Assembly (NCBI RefSeq): GCF_003751385.1
Contig: NZ_RJVA01000013.1
Span: forward strand, 186,001-250,000
From: Desulfosoma caldarium
GTDB lineage: Bacteria; Desulfobacterota; Syntrophobacteria; Syntrophobacterales; DSM-9756
DNA length: 64,000 nucleotides
Direction of reading: 5' to 3'
In this document: positions 1 through 5,764 of the stretch, in pieces
Numbering within the stretch: position 1 is the stretch's first letter
Layout of the letters: each line of letters opens with the position of its first letter
Notes under the pieces: generated by a model
Told to the model about the DNA's origin: nothing
The model's database searches: none
Seen by the model: only the letters and a program-made list of their open reading frames with translations
Made by a program: the position numbers and the translations under genes

Positions 1-218
1 CCCTGTTCATGGCCAACGGCGGCGGTGCTTGGGATAACGCCAAAAAGTACATTGAGGCGGGCCATTTCGGCGGCAAGGGTTCCGACAACCACAAAGCCGC
101 TGTCGTGGGCGACACCGTAGGCGACCCGTTCAAGGACACCTCCGGTCCCACCATGAACATTCTCATTAAGCTTGTGTCGGTCATCTCTCTGGTCATCGCT
201 CCCCTGCTCATTCGCTAA
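1..218 (+). CDS. hppA: Membrane-bound proton-translocating pyrophosphatase, C-terminal end (partial)
   Basis: Only the last 72 or so residues are in the window; the reading frame is already open at base 3. The visible part has the family's cytoplasmic motif GGAWDNAKK, the segment [15 protein letters not shown], and a final hydrophobic helix ending in LLIR. These are hallmarks of the C-terminus of H+- (or Na+-) pumping inorganic pyrophosphatases, integral membrane enzymes that couple pyrophosphate hydrolysis to ion export. In anaerobes they recover energy from biosynthetic pyrophosphate, including that made by acyl-CoA ligases such as those in this window. The residue that separates K+-dependent from K+-independent types lies outside the window, so ion dependence cannot be judged. 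A GC-rich hairpin follows. Confidence 0.95.
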   Translation, partial: LFMANGGGAWDNAKKYIEAGHFGGKGSDNHKAAVVGDTVGDPFKDTSGPTMNILIKLVSVISLVIAPLLIR

Positions 219-246
219 AAGCGTTGCCTTAGTATGACCGAAAAGG

Positions 247-266
247 GCCCCCGCCCAGGCGGGGGC
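247..266 (+). terminator. Hairpin after hppA
   Basis: A perfect 8-bp GC-only stem (247-254 with 259-266) has a 4-base loop and begins 28 bases after the hppA stop codon. No clean T-run follows, so it may be an imperfect intrinsic terminator or a 3'-end-protecting hairpin. It separates hppA from the carD leader. Confidence 0.6.
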
Positions 267-321
267 TCGCTGGCACGCCTCCTATTTCGGTCCAGCCGCT
301 GTCCCCCATCTCGATTTGCCC

Positions 322-350
322 TTTCCATGACCCCTTTAAGGTGTTATTAT
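322..350 (+). promoter_or_regulatory. Candidate sigma-70 promoter for carD
   Basis: TTTCCA at 322-327 and TATTAT at 345-350 are separated by 17 bases, in an AT-rich pocket just upstream of the carD leader. The -35 matches consensus at only four of six positions, so this is a candidate only. Confidence 0.35.
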
Positions 351-394
351 TTTAAAACTTATGGTTTCGTGGCCCACCGCGTGGGACCCTTTGG

Positions 395-434
395 TCATAC
401 CGTTCCTTCACGGTATGAAGCGTTGTGAAGGAAC
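395..434 (+). promoter_or_regulatory. Leader with two mutually exclusive hairpins upstream of carD
   Basis: Two perfect stems compete for the same bases. Stem 1 pairs 395-402 with 411-418 (TCATACCG/CGGTATGA). Stem 2 pairs 402-411 with 425-434 (GTTCCTTCAC/GTGAAGGAAC). Stem 2 ends one base before the Shine-Dalgarno sequence GGGAGG (436-441) of carD. The geometry resembles an antiterminator/terminator or a translational switch, but no U-run follows stem 2. A protein-binding inverted repeat in DNA is the alternative reading. Confidence 0.5.
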
Positions 435-446
435 AGGGAGGTCAGG

Positions 447-926
447 ATGTTTAAAGTTGGGGATCTTGCCGTATACCCGGCGCATGGCGTCGGCAAAATT
501 GAAGCCATTGAGACCAAATCCATCGGCGGTCATTCCCAAGACTTCTACATCATGCGCATCCTGGAAAACGATATGAAGATCATGATTCCGGTCCAGAATG
601 CGCAGATGGTGGGGCTGCGTCGGCTTATTCAAAGGGAAGAGGTCAACAGGGTCTACGACATTTTGCGTCGCCGCGAAATCTCGGTTAATTCCAGCACATG
701 GAACCGACGATACCGAGAATACATGGAAAAAATTAAAACAGGCTCCATTTACGAACTGGCGGAAGTGCTGCGAGACCTCACCGTGCTGCAAAGCGACAAG
801 GAACTGAGCTTTGGAGAACGCAAGATGCTGGAGACTGCTCGCGCGCTTTTGGTCACCGAAGTGGCCATGGCCATAGGGGCTCAGGAAAGCCAGATCGCCT
901 GTGAGATTGACGAGATTTTGCGGTAG
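447..926 (+). CDS. CarD/CdnL-family transcriptional regulator
   Basis: The 159-residue protein begins with the family's signature FKVGDLAVYPAHGVGKIE, the RNA-polymerase-interacting Tudor-like (CarD/TRCF-RID) domain, about residues 1-60. A helical C-terminal DNA-binding domain follows (about 65-159). CarD/CdnL proteins bind the RNAP beta subunit and stabilise open complexes, mainly at rRNA and growth-related promoters. Length and domain order are normal. The start is supported by a strong GGGAGG six bases upstream. It is separated from hppA by a hairpin and preceded by its own structured leader. The PIN-TRAM gene downstream is 126 bases away, so co-transcription is possible. The regulon cannot be read from sequence. 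Confidence 0.92.
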   Translation: MFKVGDLAVYPAHGVGKIEAIETKSIGGHSQDFYIMRILENDMKIMIPVQNAQMVGLRRLIQREEVNRVYDILRRREISVNSSTWNRRYREYMEKIKTGSIYELAEVLRDLTVLQSDKELSFGERKMLETARALLVTEVAMAIGAQESQIACEIDEILR

Positions 927-1052
927 CTTGTTAGGCCGTTTGGGCCGCTGAGTGCACCGTTCAGGGCGCTGGGCGCGAAATGTTTCTCCAGGTTTTTTCT
1001 TGAGGGTCATTCGATCCCGTCATTAGGACACGACATTTTGTAAGGAAAGGGG

Positions 1053-2087
1053 GTGAGATGTGTGGCTTGGGCCAGTCTGATCACCAAGATTGTGCTGATT
1101 GGGGTGTGCAGTGTTGGAGGCTATCTCATTGCGGGCCAGATTGAGAGGCTGGCAGCCTACCGATGGGCTCCGTGGGTGGGTGTGGGTGTAGGGTTTTGTT
1201 TTGCGTTCTTTGCCATCTGGTTGGTCAAGACGGTTCGGCGCCTGCCCATTAAGGTCTTGGTGGGAGGCACGCTGGGCTTGGTGATAGGTTTGTTGATTGT
1301 GAAATTATTGAGTTTTGCTTTTATTGGCATTGAAAATGCCACCATTCGTGTGGCCAGTTCGGTGGTTCTGGTGTGCATCTTTGGCTATGTGGGCATGGTG
1401 GTGGGCAGCATCAAGATCGAAGAGTTGGGTTGGCCCAGCTGGCAGCTTTTTCAAAGATCTGTAGGGCGAGGGGTATCGCTTAAGATTTTGGATACGAGCG
1501 CCATCATCGACGGGCGCATCATCGACATTCTTCAAGCCGGCTTTTTAGAAGGAACCTTGGTCATTCCCGAATTTGTGCTTCAAGAACTGCAACACATTGC
1601 CGACAGCCCTGACCCGTCCCGAAAGCTTCGCGGTCGAAGGGGCTTGGATATGCTGAAGAGGCTTCAGGAAGAAGAATTGGCGGAGATTCGCATCGAACGG
1701 CACCATTTCCCTCACCTCAACGAAGTGGACGCCAAGCTGGCGGCGCTGGCCGTGCGCTTGAACGCTTCCATCGTGACCAATGACTACAATTTATCTAAAG
1801 TGGCTGAAGTGCAGGGCATCAAGGTGCTCAACATCAACCGCTTGGCCAGCGCACTGCGGCCTGTGGTGCTTCCCGGGGAGGTTTTGCGCCTGCAGATTCT
1901 CAAGGAAGGGAAGGAGGAAGGTCAGGGCATTGCCTATTTGGAAGACGGCACCATGGTGGTGGTGGAAAATGCCGCCAAGCTTCTGGGCCAGGAAGTGGAG
2001 GCCTCTGTGACGAGCATTTTGCAGACCACCGGCGGTCGAATGATCTTTACCACGTTGAAGCCGTCAGAATCGGGACGGCGCCATTAG
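1053..2087 (+). CDS. Membrane-anchored PIN-TRAM domain protein (YacL-like)
   Basis: The protein has about 344 residues. Four hydrophobic segments occupy roughly residues 5-125. A PIN nuclease-like domain follows, with acidic motif LDTSAIIDGR and downstream EFVLQELQ and TNDYNLSKVA. The C-terminus is a TRAM RNA-binding domain (about 270-340). This is the architecture of the YacL family, found in many bacteria and often beside carD and ispD. The acidic residues expected for a PIN active site are present, so RNase activity is plausible; its substrate is not known from sequence. The first possible start is GTG 1053, but AAGGAAAGG at 1042-1050 is better spaced for GTG 1062. The rluD gene follows after 7 bases, suggesting one operon. 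Confidence 0.88.
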   Translation: MRCVAWASLITKIVLIGVCSVGGYLIAGQIERLAAYRWAPWVGVGVGFCFAFFAIWLVKTVRRLPIKVLVGGTLGLVIGLLIVKLLSFAFIGIENATIRVASSVVLVCIFGYVGMVVGSIKIEELGWPSWQLFQRSVGRGVSLKILDTSAIIDGRIIDILQAGFLEGTLVIPEFVLQELQHIADSPDPSRKLRGRRGLDMLKRLQEEELAEIRIERHHFPHLNEVDAKLAALAVRLNASIVTNDYNLSKVAEVQGIKVLNINRLASALRPVVLPGEVLRLQILKEGKEEGQGIAYLEDGTMVVVENAAKLLGQEVEASVTSILQTTGGRMIFTTLKPSESGRRH

Positions 2088-2094
2088 TGGCTTT

Positions 2095-3090
2095 ATGTCC
2101 CATGGAAGAAACAACATAAGGGCGATTTTTCACGTTCAGGCGCCGGACAAAGGACGGCGCCTGGACGTTTTTTTGAGCGCTCAGGACCCGCAACGGTCCC
2201 GGTCTCAGTATAAAAAGTGGATCGAGTCGGGCCGTGTTCTGGTTAACGGGCAGAGGGTCAAGTGCGCTTATGTGCTGCAAAAAGGCGACGAGGTCTGCGT
2301 GCAGGTCGTGGACGAGGCGGTTTCCACGGAGATCATTCCGGAGCCCATGCCCCTGGAGGTGCTTTTTGAAGACGAGGACATGATCGTTGTCAACAAGCCG
2401 GCGGGGCTGGTGGTTCACCCAGGAGCGGGCCACGCCACAGGAACCCTTGTCCATGGGCTTCTTGCGCACTGCTCGCGGTTGGCGAGCCAAGGGGCGCCGT
2501 TGCGCCCGGGCATTGTGCATCGATTGGACCAGGAGACGTCCGGCGTGGTGGTGGTAGCCAAAAGTGATGCCGCCTATCTGAATCTCATCGACCAGTTCAA
2601 AGGCCATGCGGTTCGCAAGACCTATTTGGCGTTTGTGTACGGCACCTTGCCCCAATGCTCGGGAGAAATCCGTACCCTTATCGGCCGGCATCCCACTAAC
2701 CGAAAAAAGATGGCCGTGGTGGATCGGCTCGGCAAAGAAGCTGTCACGTTCTGGCAGGTGCGCCAAAGCTGGCAGGACGCCATCTCGCTGCTGGAAGTGC
2801 GCATTGTGACAGGGCGCACCCACCAGATTCGAGTGCACTGCCAAGACATGGGCCATCCTGTCGTCGGGGATGGAACCTACGGAGGTGGCCCGCGCCGCGC
2901 ACGTCAAATCCCAAATCCAGCCGTGCAGGCCGCCGTGACCTTACACGCTCCTCGCACCATGTTGCATGCGTGGCGAATGGCCCTTGCCCATCCTCGCCAT
3001 GGAACCCCCATGGCGTTTGAGGCGCCGGTGCCGGCCGATTTTCGAGGGCTTTGGACGGCGTTGCAAGAAGCAGTGGCGTCGCCATCTTAG
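2095..3090 (+). CDS. rluD: Ribosomal large-subunit pseudouridine synthase, RluD type
   Basis: The 331-residue protein has an N-terminal S4 RNA-binding domain (about 20-90, with SGRVLVNG) and a RluA/RluD catalytic domain. The catalytic loop GIVHRLDQETSGV carries the nucleophilic Asp. GRTHQIRVHC and GHPVVGDGTYGG are also typical. RluD makes pseudouridines 1911, 1915 and 1917 in helix 69 of 23S rRNA; the RluA/RluC relatives are the alternative, and the S4 domain fits RluD or RluC. It begins 7 bases after the PIN-TRAM stop with no evident Shine-Dalgarno sequence, which fits translational coupling. The C-terminal end has an ordinary length. Confidence 0.9.
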   Translation: MSHGRNNIRAIFHVQAPDKGRRLDVFLSAQDPQRSRSQYKKWIESGRVLVNGQRVKCAYVLQKGDEVCVQVVDEAVSTEIIPEPMPLEVLFEDEDMIVVNKPAGLVVHPGAGHATGTLVHGLLAHCSRLASQGAPLRPGIVHRLDQETSGVVVVAKSDAAYLNLIDQFKGHAVRKTYLAFVYGTLPQCSGEIRTLIGRHPTNRKKMAVVDRLGKEAVTFWQVRQSWQDAISLLEVRIVTGRTHQIRVHCQDMGHPVVGDGTYGGGPRRARQIPNPAVQAAVTLHAPRTMLHAWRMALAHPRHGTPMAFEAPVPADFRGLWTALQEAVASPS

Positions 3091-3183
3091 TGGTGAGGGA
3101 TGAGGGAAAAGTCGTTGACAAGGTGGTGAGAAAAGGATCTTTTAGGGCTGAAGAAAGCCCAAGAACAAGGAGATAGTCTGTTC

Positions 3184-3408
3184 ATGGCAGAAAATCGACT
3201 CATTCACGCCTTTCAAAAGAACGCCTTGGAAGAAATTCGCGTCGCGCTCAATGTATTTCGAGGCAAGGAATACATCGATATTCGCATCTACTACAAAGGC
3301 GACGACGGTGAATATCGTCCGTCCAAAAAAGGTGTCACCCTTTCCCCGGAACTTCTTCCTGATCTTCAGGACGCCGTGAAGAAATTGGAGGAAGCCCTCG
3401 AGGCCTAA
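3184..3408 (+). CDS. PC4/p15-like (YdbC) single-stranded nucleic-acid-binding protein
   Basis: This is a small 74-residue protein. The core EIRVALNVFRGKEYIDIRIYY and the later RPSKKGVTLSPELLPDL match the bacterial transcriptional coactivator p15/PC4 fold, a dimeric beta-sheet plus helix that binds single-stranded DNA. Bacterial members are thought to act in transcription, replication or repair, but no specific role can be read here. A clear AAGGAGA lies about ten bases before ATG 3184. The stop codon is immediately followed by the ATG of the next gene, so the two are very likely translated from one message. Confidence 0.85.
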   Translation: MAENRLIHAFQKNALEEIRVALNVFRGKEYIDIRIYYKGDDGEYRPSKKGVTLSPELLPDLQDAVKKLEEALEA

Positions 3409-3951
3409 ATGCCCGCGGACTCCAGCCCACGTCGCAGCCATTTTGTCTGGTGCACTAAAGAGGAGCGGTTCGTTCCGATGCTGCGATGTCTCACGTGCCG
3501 GCTGGGCTGCGATGTGTTGTCTTCCGAGGCCGTCGGTTGGCATGCCGCGCGATGGATGGCGGAAGGAAAAATCAAGGAGACCTACACCATGAAGCCTAAG
3601 GCTCGACCCCCGGCGCCCCAGGAACAAAGCCCGTCACGTTTCTTCATCGTGGACAATGGCGCGGTGAGGGATCTGGAACCCCAGGAATTCAGCCGAGCTC
3701 CGGTCTACGAAACGGTGGGAACCTATGCCGTGGAGCGCCGCTTCGTGAAACCGAAGGACAAGGCGGACCTCGTCTATGAAGGGAAAAAACCCCCCAAGCA
3801 GACCGTGCCCGTGCTTGTTGCGCACGACGGCACCGCCACCGTGCTCGCTTCCTGGTCCGATTTGGAATCCAACCCGGAGAGCCTCATGGACGTCAAGGAA
3901 GTGCGGGTCGCTCGAGCCGTCAAACAGGTCTTTGTCCTCAAGCCGCTTTAA
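3409..3951 (+). CDS. Unknown protein with N-terminal Cys cluster, coupled to the PC4-like gene
   Basis: I do not recognise this 180-residue protein. Near the N-terminus it has four cysteines (C15, C27, C30, C34), the last three in CLTCRLGC, which could form a zinc site. A charged linker with KPKARPPAPQEQSPS follows. The C-terminal half (about 75-180) is beta-rich, with FFIVDNGAVRDL and VLVAHDGTATVLASWSDLE. There is no signal peptide or membrane segment. Its ATG directly abuts the TAA of the PC4-like gene, so a shared message and perhaps a shared nucleic-acid role is likely. That link is inference only. It is the last intact gene before a 1.8-kb region of gene remnants. Confidence 0.75.
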   Translation: MPADSSPRRSHFVWCTKEERFVPMLRCLTCRLGCDVLSSEAVGWHAARWMAEGKIKETYTMKPKARPPAPQEQSPSRFFIVDNGAVRDLEPQEFSRAPVYETVGTYAVERRFVKPKDKADLVYEGKKPPKQTVPVLVAHDGTATVLASWSDLESNPESLMDVKEVRVARAVKQVFVLKPL

Positions 3952-4131
3952 CGGCTCCTATCAAAATACCCCTATGGGTTTATTCTTAACCGCGACATTT
4001 GACCAAGGCTCTTTTTTCATGGGTTCGTGGGCCGTCCGCCATTCGAATCCGGCCGGGTGGCACGACAACGAAACGGCAGGAATGCCCGCTGCTTTCGTTT
4101 CGATGAACGTGAGCACAGTCTGTGGCATAAC

Positions 4132-4365
4132 CTAGCGGGTGAGAGCCGAATATCGAATGAAGATCACACCGGAAGACTCGGCAGCGCTGGTGCACACCGT
4201 TTGGACGAAGTCCTTGTCTTCGGTCAACGGAATGCCAGATTTGCTGAGCGCGCGTTCGATGACCGCGCTGTCCGTGCTCCGGGCATGGAATTCCGGACGG
4301 CCAGCACGTCGTATCGTGCTGCCCGCAACGCACGGACGATGGCAAAATCGCATGGGTTAGCCTGC
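4132..4365 (-). pseudogene. DUF5615 (PIN-like toxin candidate), 5'-deleted and frameshifted
   Basis: Two frames on the minus strand together give a DUF5615 protein. The upstream frame encodes CDFAIVRALRAARYDVLAV followed by RNSMPGA. The downstream frame encodes TDSAVIERALSKSGIPLTED and then KDFVQTV and SSGVIFIRY, ending at 4132. A frameshift lies near 4270-4285, and the usual N-terminal residues with the first acidic residue (M-x-hydrophobic-DEN type) are missing at the junction with the DUF433 gene. DUF5615 proteins are PIN-like and are usually encoded right after DUF433 partners as presumed toxin-antitoxin pairs. The key motif TEDKDF remains, but the gene cannot make an intact protein. Confidence 0.8.
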
Positions 4366-4608
4366 GGCCGTGATGTCCGACGGCTCCAAAAGGATGGTTT
4401 CCATGTGCGCGAGCACGTCTGCGGCGAGGACCGCAGCGGCCCGAATGTCCTCGGGTGTAAACCCAGGGTAGGCATCGCAAAGATCTGCTTCGCTCGCCCC
4501 CTCACCATGTTTGCAAAAGATCCGCTCGACGGGGATCCGTGTCTCTCGAATCACAGGCTTGCCGAGCATGATTTCCGAATTCATTTCCATTCGATGGGTG
4601 ATGGTCAT
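4357..4608 (-). CDS. DUF433 protein (antitoxin-like), orphaned
   Basis: The product is 83 residues at most. The core IMLGKPVIRETRIPVERIF followed by EADLCDAYPGFTPEDIRAA is the DUF433 signature, a small winged-helix-like domain (VapB45-type) usually paired with a DUF5615 or PIN-like partner. The start could be ATG 4608 or one of the ATGs seven or nine codons later. It appears intact, but its downstream partner is broken, so it is probably a surviving antitoxin without a toxin. It sits in a stretch where every other gene piece is decayed, which suggests an accessory region losing its cargo. Confidence 0.8.
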   Translation of the reverse strand: MTITHRMEMNSEIMLGKPVIRETRIPVERIFCKHGEGASEADLCDAYPGFTPEDIRAAAVLAADVLAHMETILLEPSDITAAG

Positions 4609-4883
4609 TCCTGTCTTCTTCGATCAAGACCTTGACTTCTGGACACGTTTTTCGTCTCCAGAGTGCTGGAAGCGCTGCATCAAGAGGGGGGCATCAGCTC
4701 ATTGCTTTTTGGATGACAGAGCGCGGAAGGTGTGGGCAAGGTTCAAAAGCGCCGAGCCGAGATACCGAGAACCCATGGATTCTCATCACGATGAAACTGT
4801 TTTTCCCTGCGCCTACTGTGTCTCTGCCGTGAAAAACCATATCCGCCGGTCCATGACCAAGGCAGGCGAGTCTGAAAAAATCC
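4609..4883. other. Gene-free stretch
   Basis: No reading frame here resembles a known protein on either strand, and I see no tRNA or strong hairpin. It lies between the DUF433 gene and the livF remnant and is probably decayed sequence. Confidence 0.5.
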
Positions 4884-5063
4884 TCAGAACCCCAGATAGG
4901 CTTCACGCACTTTTGGGTCCATTTCCAGGTCGCGGCTCGTTCCGTGCTGCACGATGCGGCCGCCTTCTAAAACGTAGCCATAGTGCGCGATGCGAAGCAT
5001 CTGATGAACGTTTTGTTCCACGATAAGGACGGTCAAGTCTATCAAGGCGGAGAGGTCGGTCTG
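4884..5063 (-). pseudogene. livF: 3' end of a LivF-type ABC ATPase gene, truncated
   Basis: The minus strand from about 5063 to the TGA at 4884-4886 encodes some 58 residues. They include LTVLIVEQNVHQMLRIAHYG, then YVLEGGRIVQHGTSRDLE and the ending VREAYLGF. This is the C-terminus of LivF, the branched-chain amino-acid (or aromatic/amide) ABC transporter ATPase, including the EQN segment that follows the last core strand. Nothing upstream in the same frame continues the protein. The break coincides with the inverted repeat at 5064-5073, so the IS-like element probably truncated it. It is distinct from the livF at 30.4 kb and keeps the canonical VEQN sequence that the latter has lost. Confidence 0.88.
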
Positions 5064-5144
5064 TAATGACCCCTAGGAATCAAGACCAAAATTTGCGTTA
5101 TTGTGACCGCGCTGCTCTTGGCTTGTCTGTCCGGATTATGAATA

Positions 5145-5214
5145 GGCAGGCCCCTGTGGCTGCCCCTGATTGGGGCCGGCACGGAGGCCATCGGGGCCGG
5201 TACAGGGGCCTGCC
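5145..5214. repeat. Palindromic repeat within the IS remnant
   Basis: GGCAGGCCCCTGT (5145-5157) and its exact complement ACAGGGGCCTGCC (5202-5214) flank a GC-rich interior with further GGGGCC pairings. The motif, on the minus strand a 'GGGGCAGGCCCCTGT' type, resembles REP-like repeats that I recall as dispersed in several bacterial genomes. It lies inside the IS remnant, so it may have inserted there after the element decayed. Confidence 0.7.
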
Positions 5215-5269
5215 CCTACCCGAGGCATCTATACCGATTGCCAGGAAATCCGGCCGTTCGACGGTGCAT

Positions 5270-5485
5270 TCATTCAAATGGGCCATAGATCGTCGGGTTC
5301 CGATGTGTTCGCGAGTGGATTTTCGCGGTAATTCGACCAGCGTTAGCAGTTGTCCAATTGACATCGTGCTCGCATGCCTCATCCACGATGGTTTTGTGAC
5401 CTTTGAGAATCTCCAGCACGATCTCCTTTTGACGACTGACCGTCCATCTTTGCCTTCGAACTAGCTTAACCACGCTTTCTTGCAT
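5270..5485 (-). pseudogene. IS3-family transposase OrfA fragment
   Basis: The frame from ATG 5485 encodes VVKLVRRQRWTVSRQKEIVL and then EILKGHKTIVDEACEHDV, the first helix-turn-helix part of an IS3-type OrfA (the R-R-R-W-S-V-x-x-K motif). After that the sequence departs from the family and stops at 5270, so an internal deletion removed the rest of OrfA and all of OrfB. The fragment cannot be an active transposase. Confidence 0.65.
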
Positions 5486-5554
5486 TATACACCCTCTTTC
5501 GCTGACCAAATCCAACGCTTATGGCTGGTCCAGTCCAGTGCGGGGTCATTATAG

Positions 5555-5707
5555 GTGAGCTTGTGTTACGAAAAGAAACTGGTTTTGCTTTCCTGCGGCA
5601 ATTCCGGTAACGTTATTTGAATTGTGATGCCTTTGGTCATCACCGACGAACAGTTGCAGCGAGGCTTGGCCATTCTGGAGGAATCCCTGAGGGAACTGAC
5701 ACAGTAG
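5555..5707 (+). pseudogene. 3' end of a class-III aminotransferase gene (GabT-like) with an in-frame stop
   Basis: Read in one frame, this stretch gives CYEKKLVLLSCGNSGNVI, a TGA stop at 5618-5620, and then IVMPLVITDEQLQRGLAILE followed by ESLRELTQ and a TAG stop at 5705. This matches the last 45 or so residues of class-III pyridoxal-phosphate aminotransferases such as 4-aminobutyrate aminotransferase, where the stop replaces an Arg codon (CGA to TGA). The frame is closed upstream at 5552, exactly at the right end of the IS remnant, so most of the gene was removed. It directly precedes the intact aldehyde oxidoreductase gene. Confidence 0.8.
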
Positions 5708-5764
5708 GTGAAGGTCGCGCGTTCTGAAAGACCCAAAACGGCAAGAAGAGGAGGGGAAGGGCGT

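Larger units (their letters stand above)
5064..5551. mobile_element. Internally deleted IS3-type insertion sequence remnant
   Basis: TAATGACCCC at 5064-5073 and its exact complement GGGGTCATTA at 5542-5551 form terminal inverted repeats about 488 bases apart. Inside, near the right end, is the start of a transposase OrfA on the minus strand. Its position about 55-65 bases from the right repeat is typical of IS3-family elements. The rest of the transposase is gone. No target duplication is evident. Both flanks are truncated genes (livF at left, an aminotransferase at right), so the element or recombination at it probably caused a deletion. Confidence 0.65.

Noticed and set aside
4027-4075. tRNA-like 3' half (CATTCGAATCCGGCC followed by GGTGGCAC)
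   Set aside because: The T-loop resembles TTCGAATC, but its stem does not pair and no acceptor or anticodon arm could be drawn.
5145-5214. CRISPR-like repeats
   Set aside because: Only one inverted pair occurs, with no regular direct repeats or spacers. No cas-like gene is present in the window.
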